From NCBI GenBank assembly GCA_964492595.1, contig CAZBKY010000007.1:1-33674 (forward strand): a stretch of DNA of 33,674 bases, in the 5' to 3' direction. The DNA is from CAYNFP01 sp964492595 (GTDB lineage Bacteria; Bacillota_I; Bacilli_A; RF39; UBA660). Below the pieces are notes generated by a model, which did no database searches, had not been told where the DNA came from, and saw nothing but the letters and a program-made list of their open reading frames with translations. Both the position numbers and the translations under genes were made by a program. Shown here one piece after another: positions 22,831 to 31,512 of this stretch (position 1 is its first letter; each line of letters opens with the position of its first letter).

Positions 22831-23479
22831 AATCTATTTCTTTTATATTATTCTTTTTCAAAAATTCATTTGTTTTAGAAAATGGCTTACTTCCAAAAAA
22901 TCCGTTATATGCAGCAAATGGAGAAGGATGAGTACTTTCTATAACGAAATGTATTGGATTTGTAATAAATCCCTTTTTGCTTCTTGCAAATGAGCCCCAA
23001 AGTATAAAAACTATTGGTTCTTTTTTTAAACTAAGAATCTTAATTATATAATCAGTAAGTATTTCCCATCCTAAATTTTTATGAGAAGCTGCATTGCCCT
23101 TTTTTACAGTAAGAACTGAATTTAAAAGTAACACACCTTGCTTGCCCCATGAGGTTAAATCTCCACTTGTACTAATAGGAATATTTAAATCATTGTAAAG
23201 TTCTTTATAAATGTTTTGCAAACTTGGTGGTAAAGCAGTCCCTTTTTGAACTGAAAAAGATAATCCATGAGCTTGTCCCTCATTAAAATAAGGGTCTTGC
23301 CCCAATATTACTACTTTAACGTTTTTATACGGAGTTAATTTTAATGCATAAAATATATTTTCATATTTAGGATAACATATATCATTTTTATATTTTTCTT
23401 TAACATTATTCATGAACTTATTAAAACCTTCGCTTTCAAAAACGCTCTTTAAAATCGTGTCCCAATCGTTTCCTATCAT
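22820..23479 (-). CDS. ung: Uracil-DNA glycosylase (family 1)
   Basis: 219 residues, normal length. The catalytic water-activating motif VVILGQDPYFNEGQAHGLSF (Asp at about 62) and the DNA-intercalating loop ESTHPSPFAAYNGFFGSKPF with the catalytic His are both present, so it should be active in excising uracil from DNA. It also has LLLNSVLTV, typical of the family. Its first 44 bases overlap the end of the AGCS transporter gene, and its end overlaps lemA on the other strand by 11 bases, a very compact arrangement. Confidence 0.96.
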   Translation of the reverse strand: MIGNDWDTILKSVFESEGFNKFMNNVKEKYKNDICYPKYENIFYALKLTPYKNVKVVILGQDPYFNEGQAHGLSFSVQKGTALPPSLQNIYKELYNDLNIPISTSGDLTSWGKQGVLLLNSVLTVKKGNAASHKNLGWEILTDYIIKILSLKKEPIVFILWGSFARSKKGFITNPIHFVIESTHPSPFAAYNGFFGSKPFSKTNEFLKKNNIKEIDFTL

Positions 23480-24677
23480 CTAATTCACCTCTATATAGTT
23501 TAAATAAACTATAAAAATTTATAACAATAAGCGAATACATTAAAATATCTACAAACTTCCATATAGCATCTGTTTCTATAAATACTCCACCTATACAAAA
23601 TAATAACACAAATATTTTAAAAATCAAAATTATCTTTTTACTTTTAAAAATATTTCTTAAATTTGATTCTCCTATATAATACCCGCTCATTATTGTTGTA
23701 ATTGCAAATAAAGACATAATTACTATAAGTATAAAACCTCCAATATAACCAAAGTGAAATGTAAATACTCTATAAATAAGTTCATTGTAATTACTTATAT
23801 AAAAAATATTATTTTCTTTAAATAATAAAACTAAAAAACTTGTAATTATACAAAGTACAAAAGTAATAAAATACATTCCAAGAGTCTGTATAAATGCACT
23901 CTCTTCAGGAGTTCCCTCATCCACTCCTGAGCCTGTTGAAGTGGTGCCAATCATTATCTCATTTAAAAAGATTGCTCTTTTGACTCCGATTACTAAACCC
24001 ACAAGAATTCCTCTTTTGGTAAATGCACCGTTTATTATAATTAATATTATATTCCCAAGTTCATTTATATTTTTTAAAATAACAAAAACTCCAAGCATAA
24101 TATATATTACACACATTAGGGGTACAATTTTATTCATGGAACTTAATAATTCTTTTATGGAAAAAAGTATTATAAAAACTATAATTATTAAAAATATAAA
24201 TGCTACTATAAGAGGTTTTATATTCAAAGATATTTCTAATATATTTTTTATTGTATTAGTTTGAACCATCTGAAATAAAAAAGAATAACAAACGATAAGA
24301 AGCACCATAGCTATAAGTGAAAGATATTTGTTATTAATTCCTTTTTTTATATAATAATATGGTCCACTAAAATTACCATCTTTATATTTTGCGCCAGTAT
24401 AGCTTTCATAATATATTAAAGAAGAAGTAATCAATGAAAAAAGAATTATCCAAAGTATACTTCCTGGTCCGCCAATATATATTGACATCGTAGTTCCTAT
24501 TATTGACCCGACTCCGATTTTAGCACCCAAAGTTAAAAACAATCCTTTTTTACTTTTTGTTCTAAACATTCTAAGCATTTCACCAATTTTATAATTTTTG
24601 TATTTGATAAATTTACTTATTTTAAAACTAAAAATTAATAATAAGGTTATTAATAAAAACCATAAAATATTTATCAT
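23436..24677 (-). CDS. AGCS-family sodium:amino-acid symporter (divergent)
   Basis: 413 residues with about eleven membrane segments. The motif LFLTLGAKIGVGSIIGTTMS, then YIGGPGSILWIIL, matches the alanine/glycine:cation symporter family region (GvGNIaGV...GGPGA.FWM), and GVKRAIFLNEIMIGTTSTGS parallels its GvkRg.FSNEAG.GS. The substitutions at several normally fixed positions, for example AGVGNIAG to AKIGVGSIIG, make the substrate uncertain. The ATG lies 24 bases after rlmH with no clear ribosome binding site; a TATAAT sits five bases before it. It follows rlmH in the walJ operon and overlaps ung by 44 bases. Confidence 0.8.
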   Translation of the reverse strand: MINILWFLLITLLLIFSFKISKFIKYKNYKIGEMLRMFRTKSKKGLFLTLGAKIGVGSIIGTTMSIYIGGPGSILWIILFSLITSSLIYYESYTGAKYKDGNFSGPYYYIKKGINNKYLSLIAMVLLIVCYSFLFQMVQTNTIKNILEISLNIKPLIVAFIFLIIIVFIILFSIKELLSSMNKIVPLMCVIYIMLGVFVILKNINELGNIILIIINGAFTKRGILVGLVIGVKRAIFLNEIMIGTTSTGSGVDEGTPEESAFIQTLGMYFITFVLCIITSFLVLLFKENNIFYISNYNELIYRVFTFHFGYIGGFILIVIMSLFAITTIMSGYYIGESNLRNIFKSKKIILIFKIFVLLFCIGGVFIETDAIWKFVDILMYSLIVINFYSLFKLYRGELDDRKRLGHDFKERF

Positions 24678-24701
24678 ATGAAATTATATTTAAAATAAAA
24701 T

Positions 24702-25139
24702 TCATTTATGATATGTTTCGTTGTTCATTATTTTAAATGATCTATATATCTGTTCTAATAAAATTCCTCTAAATAGTCCGTGAGGAAATGTCAAATCAGA
24801 AAAAGATATTAGCATATTAGATAGTTCTTTAACTTCCTGACTTAGTCCCAAAGAAGAGCCTATTATAAATGTTATATTTGAAACGCCGGAACTTAATTTT
24901 TTTTCTATTAAATCTTTAAACTCTAATGTACTAATTTTAATTCCTTCAATATCTAAAGAAATTATAAAGTCATCATTTTTGATGTACCTTTTTATTAGCA
25001 AGGCCTCTTCATCTAAAGAAGAATCTTTTAGTTCGATTATTTCAATTTTATGATATTTTTTTATTCTGGCATAATAGTCATCAATCAGTTCTTTTAAATA
25101 GTTCTCTTTTATTTTCCCAACGCATAATATTTTAATCAT
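24702..25139 (-). CDS. rlmH: 23S rRNA (pseudouridine1915-N3)-methyltransferase RlmH
   Basis: 145-residue SPOUT methylase that modifies helix 69 of 23S rRNA in assembled ribosomes. FIIGSSLGLSQEV (the SAM-binding knot) and the C-terminal FPHGLFRGILLEQIYRSFKI, MNNETYHK are family signatures; the usual HQ/HGL..V is slightly changed (HGLFRGI). The start overlaps the walJ stop by four bases (ATGA). In B. subtilis rlmH and walJ are also near each other downstream of walRK, which is not present here. Confidence 0.95.
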   Translation of the reverse strand: MIKILCVGKIKENYLKELIDDYYARIKKYHKIEIIELKDSSLDEEALLIKRYIKNDDFIISLDIEGIKISTLEFKDLIEKKLSSGVSNITFIIGSSLGLSQEVKELSNMLISFSDLTFPHGLFRGILLEQIYRSFKIMNNETYHK

Positions 25140-25891
25140 TTATTTACCTCTAACACTTCACTTTGAGTCGCACAGTAAATTTCACAGTGATTTTCATTAC
25201 ATTCAAGTAATCCTTTTACTGTGTTTAAAGCAATAGATGCACTATTATTTTCCTGACTTAAATGAGCCAAAATTATTTTTTTAGTATTTTCGCCTATTAT
25301 TTTAGATAAATATATACCACATAATTCATTTGATAAGTGTCCCGAGTCTCCAAGTATTCTTTTTTGAAGATAAGGAGGGTATGAGCCATTTATAAGCATA
25401 TTTATGTCATGATTACTTTCTATTATGTAATAGGTTTTATTTTTTATTTTACTCAACAGTCTTGATGGAATATATCCGGTGTCGGTTATATAAACTAAAG
25501 ATTCTTTTTTATATTCTATTAAAAAGCCATTAGAATCTACCGCATCATGAGATGTGGGAATTAGTGTGATTTTTATATCATTTATTTTAAATTCAGGTTC
25601 AAAATAATTTAACTTATCATATTTTTCATTGAAATATGTTTCTGAAACAAGTCTACTCATATATATATTAGGCTGATATATCTTAAGAAATGTACTTAGG
25701 CCAAATATATGATCAGCATGATTATGAGTGATTAAAACATAATCTATATCTTTGGGGTTTACATTTACTTCATTTAATTTTTCTTTTAAAACTCTATATG
25801 AAAATCCTACATCTATCAAAATTTTAATATTACCAATTTCTATAAGGGTTGAGTTTCCCTTTGAGCCACTTCCAAGTATTGTAATCTTCAT
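25136..25891 (-). CDS. walJ: MBL-fold hydrolase WalJ (YycJ)
   Basis: 251 residues. The metallo-beta-lactamase motif HNHADH is at about 56-61, in LITHNHADHIFGL, with a start MKITILGSGSKGNSTLIEIG that is characteristic of YycJ/WalJ (GSGSkGN). WalJ is linked to coordination of cell division with replication or to double-strand DNA processing; the biochemical role is not settled. It lies two bases after the M23 endopeptidase gene and is coupled to rlmH by ATGA overlap. The regulators walR and walK that usually precede walJ are replaced here by an M23 peptidase and dnaB. Confidence 0.93.
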   Translation of the reverse strand: MKITILGSGSKGNSTLIEIGNIKILIDVGFSYRVLKEKLNEVNVNPKDIDYVLITHNHADHIFGLSTFLKIYQPNIYMSRLVSETYFNEKYDKLNYFEPEFKINDIKITLIPTSHDAVDSNGFLIEYKKESLVYITDTGYIPSRLLSKIKNKTYYIIESNHDINMLINGSYPPYLQKRILGDSGHLSNELCGIYLSKIIGENTKKIILAHLSQENNSASIALNTVKGLLECNENHCEIYCATQSEVLEVNK

Positions 25892-25892
25892 A

Positions 25893-27353
25893 TTATTTAT
25901 ATAACAGCATAGGATTAATCATTCTTGAATTGCTGTATGCCCCCGATCCTGTGAAAACTCCCAAATGCAAATGTACTCCAGTGCTTCTTCCGGTACTTCC
26001 CATTAGTCCTATTACCTGACCCTTCACTACAGCATCTCCCGAAGTCGCTATAATTTTTGATAAATGCATATAAACTGAATTATATCCATTGTTATGATTT
26101 ATCATAACATAATTACCCATATCTCCAGCAGTCCCTGCTCTGGAAACTGTTCCATTTTGTATAGCGTATATTGGAGAGCCAAAAGAGCCTCCCTGAATAC
26201 CTGTTATATCTATACCATAATGCCAGGTTCCCCAACGTGGTCCAAAGTATGATGATATTCTGAAAGGTTTTTTTGTAGGCCAAGCCCAATATGTTGAGTC
26301 TCCTACATAAACAGTATCCATTCCTCCTGCCACAATCACTTTATTTATTGTTGGAGTTATCTCCTCAGAAGAGACGGCTACTGGACTTATTAAAACTCCA
26401 TTTACAATTAGATTGTTATATTTTACCTTCACCAGTCCATTTGAACCTTCCTGCTTTACATATCTTGTTGAAGAGCTTAAATTTATATCATATTCAACTG
26501 TCGTTTCATACTTAATAACTTGCTTTTCAATTGAAGTAGTCTCCTCTTCTATATCAATTAAAGGATTTATTAAAGAAATATTAACTACCTGTCCCACAGA
26601 TAATAATGCATTCTCACTTATAATATCGGGATTCGCAATTAAAAATTCTCCTACACTTAACATATTTTTAGTTGCAACTGATTCTATATCATCTCCTAAT
26701 TTAACTGTATATTCTTTCCCTTGATCAAGGGTTCCAAAAAGCATATATTTACTTAAATCTTCAGAATTTGTAAATATAGTCTCTTCTGTTGATATCATCG
26801 CTTCTTTTATTCTTATATCCTGACTTACTTTTATATTATTGATTATCTCACCCTCATCAGTTATTTCTGGCTGCGTGTCTGCGATATAATTATTAAGAGC
26901 TTCTTCTTCTACAAAAGACATAACAGTGTTTTTAATGCTTGTATCTAAATCTTCTTTATTGAGTATATAAAAAGATAAAGGATTTTCAGTGTTTTTTATT
27001 GTCACTTGATATCCCTCAATTGTAAAAGGAGCTTCATTTTTTATTTTATCATATATATTTCTAACACTTACCACATCACTACTATAAGTATTAACAGGTG
27101 ATATTTTTAAACCCTTGGGAGGATATACTTTATCCACCCCATATCTTGATTTAATTTGACTTTGTTCTTTATCAATCATGTTATAAAGCTCTTTGGAATT
27201 CTCAATTAATCCTATTTTTTTACCATTGAGATATACTTGATATAAAGTTTTAGAATCTTTAATATTCTCTTTTTCAACAAATCCCATACTAAAAATCAAT
27301 ACTGTCATCAGCAAACAAAAAATAACTCCTAATATTACACTTTTCTTATTCAT
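25893..27353 (-). CDS. M23 metalloendopeptidase with LysM and G5 domains
   Basis: 486 residues. A signal-anchor (VILGVIFCLLMTVLIFSMGF) is followed by an extracellular region, a LysM domain (about 215-260: VKLGDDIESVATKNMLSVGE), a G5 domain (about 280-350, with YETTVEYDINLSSSTRYVKQ and VNGVLISPVAVSSEEIT), and a C-terminal LytM/M23 domain containing HYGIDIT and HLHLG, zinc ligands and catalytic residues of a glycyl-glycine/D-Ala-m-DAP type endopeptidase. Start chosen at ATG 27351-27353 with GGAGATG upstream; two earlier ATGs overlap that site. The start overlaps the dnaB stop by 8 bases. This domain order is like the spore/vegetative SpoIIQ- or YabE-type wall enzymes. Confidence 0.9.
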   Translation of the reverse strand: MNKKSVILGVIFCLLMTVLIFSMGFVEKENIKDSKTLYQVYLNGKKIGLIENSKELYNMIDKEQSQIKSRYGVDKVYPPKGLKISPVNTYSSDVVSVRNIYDKIKNEAPFTIEGYQVTIKNTENPLSFYILNKEDLDTSIKNTVMSFVEEEALNNYIADTQPEITDEGEIINNIKVSQDIRIKEAMISTEETIFTNSEDLSKYMLFGTLDQGKEYTVKLGDDIESVATKNMLSVGEFLIANPDIISENALLSVGQVVNISLINPLIDIEEETTSIEKQVIKYETTVEYDINLSSSTRYVKQEGSNGLVKVKYNNLIVNGVLISPVAVSSEEITPTINKVIVAGGMDTVYVGDSTYWAWPTKKPFRISSYFGPRWGTWHYGIDITGIQGGSFGSPIYAIQNGTVSRAGTAGDMGNYVMINHNNGYNSVYMHLSKIIATSGDAVVKGQVIGLMGSTGRSTGVHLHLGVFTGSGAYSNSRMINPMLLYK

Positions 27354-28692
27354 TTTTTTCATCTCCGGAATAAGCAAAATTATTAAATTTACTTAAATTC
27401 TTTTCAAATACGAAGTCAATACTTCCAGTTTCACCGCTTCTATGCTTTGCGATTAATAATTCTATTTTTGAAGTTAAATTGTTAATGTTTTCATAGTAGT
27501 CATCACTATATATGAAAAGCACTATGTCGGCATCCTGCTCAATACTTCCAGATTCTCTTAAATCACTAAGTCTTGGTTTTCTGTCATCTCCCTTACGCTG
27601 TTCTGTACTACGAGAAAGTTGCGCTAAAGAGATAACTGGTATTTCAAGCTCCATAGCAAGTTTTTTTAAATCTCTTGATATTTCACTTACTTCTGATACT
27701 CTGTTGCCAGAATATTTTATTGTACTAGTTATTAACTGCAAGTAGTCTATTATAATTAAGTCTAAACCCTGAGTGTTTTTTAATCTTCGGCATTTTCTTC
27801 TTATTTCACCCACAGAGATGCCCGCTGTATCATCTATATAGAAATTTATATCTGCAAGCTCACTTTGTGCTTCATTAAATTTTTTCCAATCGGTATTATT
27901 AAGTTTACCTGTTGCTAGAGTGTTTCCTTCTATTCTCCCTACAGAACTATACATTTTTTTAACAATTTCCTCAGCTGCCATTTCAAGACTGAAAAAAGCC
28001 ACTGTTTTTTTAGCCAAAGAAGCTGCATTTACCCCTATATTTAATGCTAAAGTTGACTTACCTGAGCCTGGACGACCCGCTAGAATAATCAATTGATTTT
28101 TAGAAAATCCTCTGGTTTTCTTATCTAAATCATGAAACCCTGTAGGAACTCCAATAATCCCCGTTTTCTTTTTAGCAAGTTCTTCAATCTGCTCTTGAAC
28201 GACAGGTAATATATCCTGAAGATTTTTTATGTCTTTACCTAATTTATCGCTATGTACACTTAATATGTTTCTCTCAGCATTTTCTACTATTTCCTCTACA
28301 CTATCTTTTTCATTATAGCATTCTTCAAGTATTCCATTTGATTTATCTATTAAATTTCTTAAAATATATTTTTCGAATATTATTTTGATATATTCATTTA
28401 AATGATATATTGACCCTGCTCTATCTATTATTTCTGTAATATATTCTATTCCGCCAACTTCGTTTAATTCTTTTCTCTTATCAAGTTCATTTATTACAGT
28501 TGTTGAATCAACGGATATATTTTTAGTATGAAGTTCTTTAATTACTGAAAAAATTTTAGCATTGGGTTTATTAAAAAACATTTCGCCAATTAATTCTTCA
28601 CATACTTTTTCTAAAGATGCTTCATTTACAAACGCACATCCCAAAGCATTAATTTCTGCTTCTAAATTTTGAGGTTCTTTCTTTAATGCCAT
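27346..28692 (-). CDS. dnaB: Replicative DNA helicase
   Basis: 448 residues, normal length for DnaB (called DnaC in B. subtilis). N-terminal domain begins with the usual PQNLEAEINALGCAFVNE; the RecA-like domain has Walker A GRPGSGKS (206-213), Walker B LIIIDYLQL and a C-terminal GETGSIDFVFEK. It unwinds DNA at the fork as a hexamer. The start has AGGAGG, and it lies eight bases after rplI, the order conserved in Bacillota (rplI-dnaC). Confidence 0.98.
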   Translation of the reverse strand: MALKKEPQNLEAEINALGCAFVNEASLEKVCEELIGEMFFNKPNAKIFSVIKELHTKNISVDSTTVINELDKRKELNEVGGIEYITEIIDRAGSIYHLNEYIKIIFEKYILRNLIDKSNGILEECYNEKDSVEEIVENAERNILSVHSDKLGKDIKNLQDILPVVQEQIEELAKKKTGIIGVPTGFHDLDKKTRGFSKNQLIILAGRPGSGKSTLALNIGVNAASLAKKTVAFFSLEMAAEEIVKKMYSSVGRIEGNTLATGKLNNTDWKKFNEAQSELADINFYIDDTAGISVGEIRRKCRRLKNTQGLDLIIIDYLQLITSTIKYSGNRVSEVSEISRDLKKLAMELEIPVISLAQLSRSTEQRKGDDRKPRLSDLRESGSIEQDADIVLFIYSDDYYENINNLTSKIELLIAKHRSGETGSIDFVFEKNLSKFNNFAYSGDEKNE

Positions 28693-28700
28693 ATTTCCTC

Positions 28701-29138
28701 CTACTTCCTTAATTCAACTTTTACTTCTGCATTTATTCCTTTATATATTACCACTTTTACCTGATATTTTCCAAGCATATTTAATGGATAAGCTATTTCT
28801 ATTTTCTTTTTATCTATATCAAAACCATTGTTTTTTAACTCTTCACTTATCTGTTTACTTGAAATATTTCCAAATACTTTATCTTTTTCGCCAGTTTTCA
28901 CTTTAAAAATCAAATTTAATTTTTCTAATTTATCTTTTAAGATATTTGCCTCTATAAGTCTTTTTTCTTCTTCCTCTTTTTTTAATTCTTGCTCTTTACG
29001 AAGAATATCAACGCTTTTATTAGTATATAAAACCGCATTCCCAGACTTGATTAAATAATCAGCAAAACCTGGTTTTACATCCTTTATTTCATCTTTTTTA
29101 CCTTGAGATTTCACATCTTTTATAAATATGATTTTCAT
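28701..29138 (-). CDS. rplI: Large ribosomal subunit protein bL9
   Basis: 145 residues. MKIIFIKDVKSQGKKDEIKD and VKPGFADYLIKSGNAVLYTN form the N-terminal rRNA-binding domain, followed by the long connecting helix rich in Lys and Glu and the C-terminal domain. It has AGAGGTGTCAT before its ATG and a TGTTATAAT extended -10 immediately downstream of a terminator. The promoter, leader and first 15 or so codons are duplicated 1 kb upstream (30090-30199), on the far side of the Fic gene. Confidence 0.97.
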   Translation of the reverse strand: MKIIFIKDVKSQGKKDEIKDVKPGFADYLIKSGNAVLYTNKSVDILRKEQELKKEEEEKRLIEANILKDKLEKLNLIFKVKTGEKDKVFGNISSKQISEELKNNGFDIDKKKIEIAYPLNMLGKYQVKVVIYKGINAEVKVELRK

Positions 29139-29203
29139 ATGACACCTCTTTGATTAATTATAACAAAAAAAACAGACTGTTTAAAGTCTATTTGATTTAA
29201 AAT
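29092..29203. repeat. ~110-bp direct repeat, copy 1 (rplI terminator, promoter and 5' codons)
   Basis: Matches 30090-30199 with two one-base indels in the coding part, one substitution near the -10 box and one near the end. It contains (minus strand) AGACT/AGTCT hairpin with eight T, TGTTATAAT, AGAGGTG ribosome binding site and the first 15 codons of rplI. The two copies bracket the Fic gene. Confidence 0.9.
29165..29189 (-). terminator. Terminator before rplI (ends the Fic transcript)
   Basis: AGACT, six-base loop, AGTCT, G, then T8 on the minus strand. It lies just upstream of the rplI -10 box. It is duplicated at 30161-30185. Confidence 0.7.
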
Positions 29204-29285
29204 ATTTTTAAATATAACCCTAAAAAGATCAAATAGTTAATTTCTTATCATTAAATGACTCAGTGATACATTTTGAGGAAGCTTA

Positions 29286-29969
29286 TTATTTTTTTTTGCT
29301 ACCGCTTGTGTCATTTTCTTCAATTCCATCTATACAATTATCATATATCCACTTTTTAATATCTGAATAATCATTTGTTTCATAAAAACTAATTAAGAAT
29401 GTAAAATAATCACCTATTTTTTCTATTGGAACAGCAATAATCCCATGACCATTTTTTATCATTTCTTTATTTGCTATTAAATTAGCTACTCTTTTATTAC
29501 CATCTAGGAACATTTGACTTCTTTGAATCCAACAAAACAATGTTATACATCTGTCAAGTGAATTCTCCATATTCATTATTTCAGATAACTCTTTATTATA
29601 ATCACATTCACTAGGAAGTTTTGGTCTCCAAGAAGTTCCTGTTATACCAACACCTTTATTTCTATATTCTCCAAGCGGTTCTATACTTTGTCCTTTACAT
29701 ATTTGAAAATGTATTTTCTTTATATAATTTGTTGTTAATTCATCATCAATAGTATTCAACACAAATTCCCAAGAATCTTTTAACCCTTTTAATTTCAGCA
29801 TATTATCTACTGATATTTTACCGGTATTTACATTATTTATAAAAGCCATTGTATCAGCAAAAGTTATTGCTATTCCCTCAAGATTAGCACTTTTATAAAG
29901 ATTATCTACTAGTTTTCTTTTAGCAAAAAATATATTATCTTCTTTGCTCATGTTATATTTACTTTGCAT
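29286..29969 (-). CDS. Fic-domain protein, class II arrangement, catalytic His replaced by Gln
   Basis: 227 residues. The Fic core motif HxFx(D/E)GN(G/K)R appears as QMFLDGNKR (residues 152-160): all of it is present except the catalytic His, which is Gln152. Upstream, SANLEG (27-32) fits the inhibitory helix motif (S/T)xxxE(G/N) placed N-terminal to the Fic domain, i.e. a class II Fic. Canonical Fic enzymes attach AMP to target hydroxyls using that His. A Q-containing form occurs, to my recollection, in other Bacillota Fic proteins, so it may be a subfamily with altered chemistry. There is no adjacent antitoxin gene. GGAGGAAGT precedes the ATG. The gene sits inside the rplI 5' duplication, implying recent insertion. 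Confidence 0.85.
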   Translation of the reverse strand: MQSKYNMSKEDNIFFAKRKLVDNLYKSANLEGIAITFADTMAFINNVNTGKISVDNMLKLKGLKDSWEFVLNTIDDELTTNYIKKIHFQICKGQSIEPLGEYRNKGVGITGTSWRPKLPSECDYNKELSEIMNMENSLDRCITLFCWIQRSQMFLDGNKRVANLIANKEMIKNGHGIIAVPIEKIGDYFTFLISFYETNDYSDIKKWIYDNCIDGIEENDTSGSKKK

Positions 29970-29995
29970 ACTTCCTCCTTTTTTATTGTTTATTT

Positions 29996-30011
29996 AACTT
30001 CTTTTGAAGTT
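29996..30011. promoter_or_regulatory. Palindrome in the Fic leader
   Basis: AACTTC-TTTT-GAAGTT, perfect six-base arms, about 25 bases before the Fic start codon. It could be an operator or an RNA hairpin near the ribosome binding site. Nothing else in the interval 29970-30089 stands out. Confidence 0.4.
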
Positions 30012-30080
30012 TTATTTACCTATATATAAATCTATTATATTTACTAATATTGTAATACTAACAATTAATAATAAAATTTA

Positions 30081-30134
30081 TTATAATTGTCTTTTTACCT
30101 TGAGATTCACATCTTTTATAAATATGATTTTCAT
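30081..30134 (-). pseudogene. Duplicated, frameshifted 5' fragment of rplI
   Basis: Starts MKIIFIKDV exactly as rplI, with the same ribosome binding site, then one missing base shifts the frame to NLKVKRQL-stop, a 17-residue peptide. A second base is missing in the following T run. The promoter and terminator of rplI are also kept. It is the upstream relic left when the Fic segment entered or was duplicated. Confidence 0.8.
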
Positions 30135-30199
30135 ATGACACCTCTTTGATTAATTATAGCAAAAAAAACAGACTGTTTAAAGTCTATTTGATTTAGAAT
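30090..30199. repeat. ~110-bp direct repeat, copy 2
   Basis: Counterpart of 29092-29203, on the other side of the Fic gene. Together they delimit an insertion of roughly 886 bp between copies. Confidence 0.9.
30161..30185 (-). terminator. Duplicated copy of the rplI upstream terminator
   Basis: Same AGACT/AGTCT hairpin and T8 as at 29165-29189. It lies after the flippase gene (30235) on the minus strand and would end that transcript; the original position of the element was probably here, at the end of the glycan operon. Confidence 0.7.
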
Positions 30200-30234
30200 T
30201 TTTATTTTTTAAAATGAGAAAATAATATTCAATT

Positions 30235-31512
30235 TTATAATGAGTTTCTTCTTTTATTTTTAATTTTGTTAGATATCCCGTTTGAACTATTATAATTATT
30301 TGATTTTCTAAATTTTACATTTATAGTTATTGCATAAAAAATAGTTATTCCTGCCATTGTTAATGCATAGCTAATAATTCCACCCAAAAAACCATATTTA
30401 TTTATCAGAATATATGAAAATATCAAAGAAGTTATTATAGATATAATATATATTACAAATTGAGATTTCATTTTTCTTTTTATTGTAAATATTAAAGATA
30501 AAAAACTATTTATTGCAAAAAAGCTTGCTCCCAACATTACAATTAATAAATGCATTTTATATTTATTTAAATTAATTCCATATATAAAATTCAATATTGG
30601 TATTCCTACAAAAAAAGATAGTATTAAGCACACTAATGATACACCTAAAATATAAGAAGAGATTTTAATGCATTCTTTTTTAAAATTTTGTTTATTATTT
30701 TTATTAATCTTTGCAAGCTTTAAAGCATATGGCTGAAGTATAAAACTTGCAAGAAGCACAACCATTGTCGCAGGCATTGTTAATATTCCAAATACACCCT
30801 GAAGTGAATCACTTAAATAGATATCAATAAAATATCGTGGTATATTTATTACGAATATAGACAAAAATATAAACCCAAAATAAAATATTGTTTTATTTAT
30901 AATTCTTTTATAATTTTTTTCAAATTTAAATTTCTCAGGCTTTATTTTTTCTGTATTTTTTATATCATAAAATATCAAAAACAATATATTTGTAATGACC
31001 CAAGAAATTATAGATAAATATAAATTTTTAAATAAAAGCTCTATCGTAATAAATAAAATTAATGTTATTAAATTTTTATAAAATAAAGATTTTCCTACAG
31101 TATATAGTTTATTATTCTTTTGCATAATTCCAAAATATACATCGCTTATTGCTTCAAATACTCTAGCAATTATGAGTAAAATTATTACAAAATATTTATA
31201 CACGGGATAATTAAAAAGTAAGAAAAATAAAACAGATAAAATCAAGGATATTAAAGTAGTAAATATTCTAAAACTCTTATATAAATTGTCGCTAAATTCT
31301 TTTTTTATATCAGTTACCTGAAAGCCTCTTCCACCAAAGGTTGCAATTGTAAGATATATATTTGATATAGTAAAGCCATATGAAAAATAACCTGAAACCT
31401 CTATTCCATTTATTCTTGTCACTATAATTAAAAAAAATAAAGAATTAAAGGCATGTAAAGAACTGCCTATTAAATTCCATATAAAATCTTTTTTTATATT
31501 ATTTTTTGCCAT
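30235..31512 (-). CDS. Wzx-like polysaccharide flippase (MOP superfamily)
   Basis: 425 residues, about 12 membrane segments. The N-terminal FIWNLIGSSLHAFNSLFFLI, then VTRINGIEVSGYFSYGFTIS, resembles O-antigen/teichoic acid type Wzx flippases (ARNG..vsg.fs.af). Ends in a basic Asn/Lys tail. It would flip undecaprenyl-linked glycans made by the neighbouring glycosyltransferases. Start chosen at ATG 31510-31512, since AAGGGAAAG precedes it; its first 14 bases overlap the end of the upstream membrane protein gene. Followed by the duplicated terminator. Confidence 0.85.
   Translation of the reverse strand: MAKNNIKKDFIWNLIGSSLHAFNSLFFLIIVTRINGIEVSGYFSYGFTISNIYLTIATFGGRGFQVTDIKKEFSDNLYKSFRIFTTLISLILSVLFFLLFNYPVYKYFVIILLIIARVFEAISDVYFGIMQKNNKLYTVGKSLFYKNLITLILFITIELLFKNLYLSIISWVITNILFLIFYDIKNTEKIKPEKFKFEKNYKRIINKTIFYFGFIFLSIFVINIPRYFIDIYLSDSLQGVFGILTMPATMVVLLASFILQPYALKLAKINKNNKQNFKKECIKISSYILGVSLVCLILSFFVGIPILNFIYGINLNKYKMHLLIVMLGASFFAINSFLSLIFTIKRKMKSQFVIYIISIITSLIFSYILINKYGFLGGIISYALTMAGITIFYAITINVKFRKSNNYNSSNGISNKIKNKRRNSL

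Noticed and set aside
24678..24690. Leaderless promoter for the AGCS gene (TATAAT five bases before ATG)
   Set aside because: No -35 box, and the gene follows rlmH by 24 bases in an operon; AT-rich chance match is likelier.
29092..30199. IS element or transposon carrying Fic
   Set aside because: No transposase, no terminal inverted repeats at the edges, and the repeat is a piece of rplI far longer than a target-site duplication.
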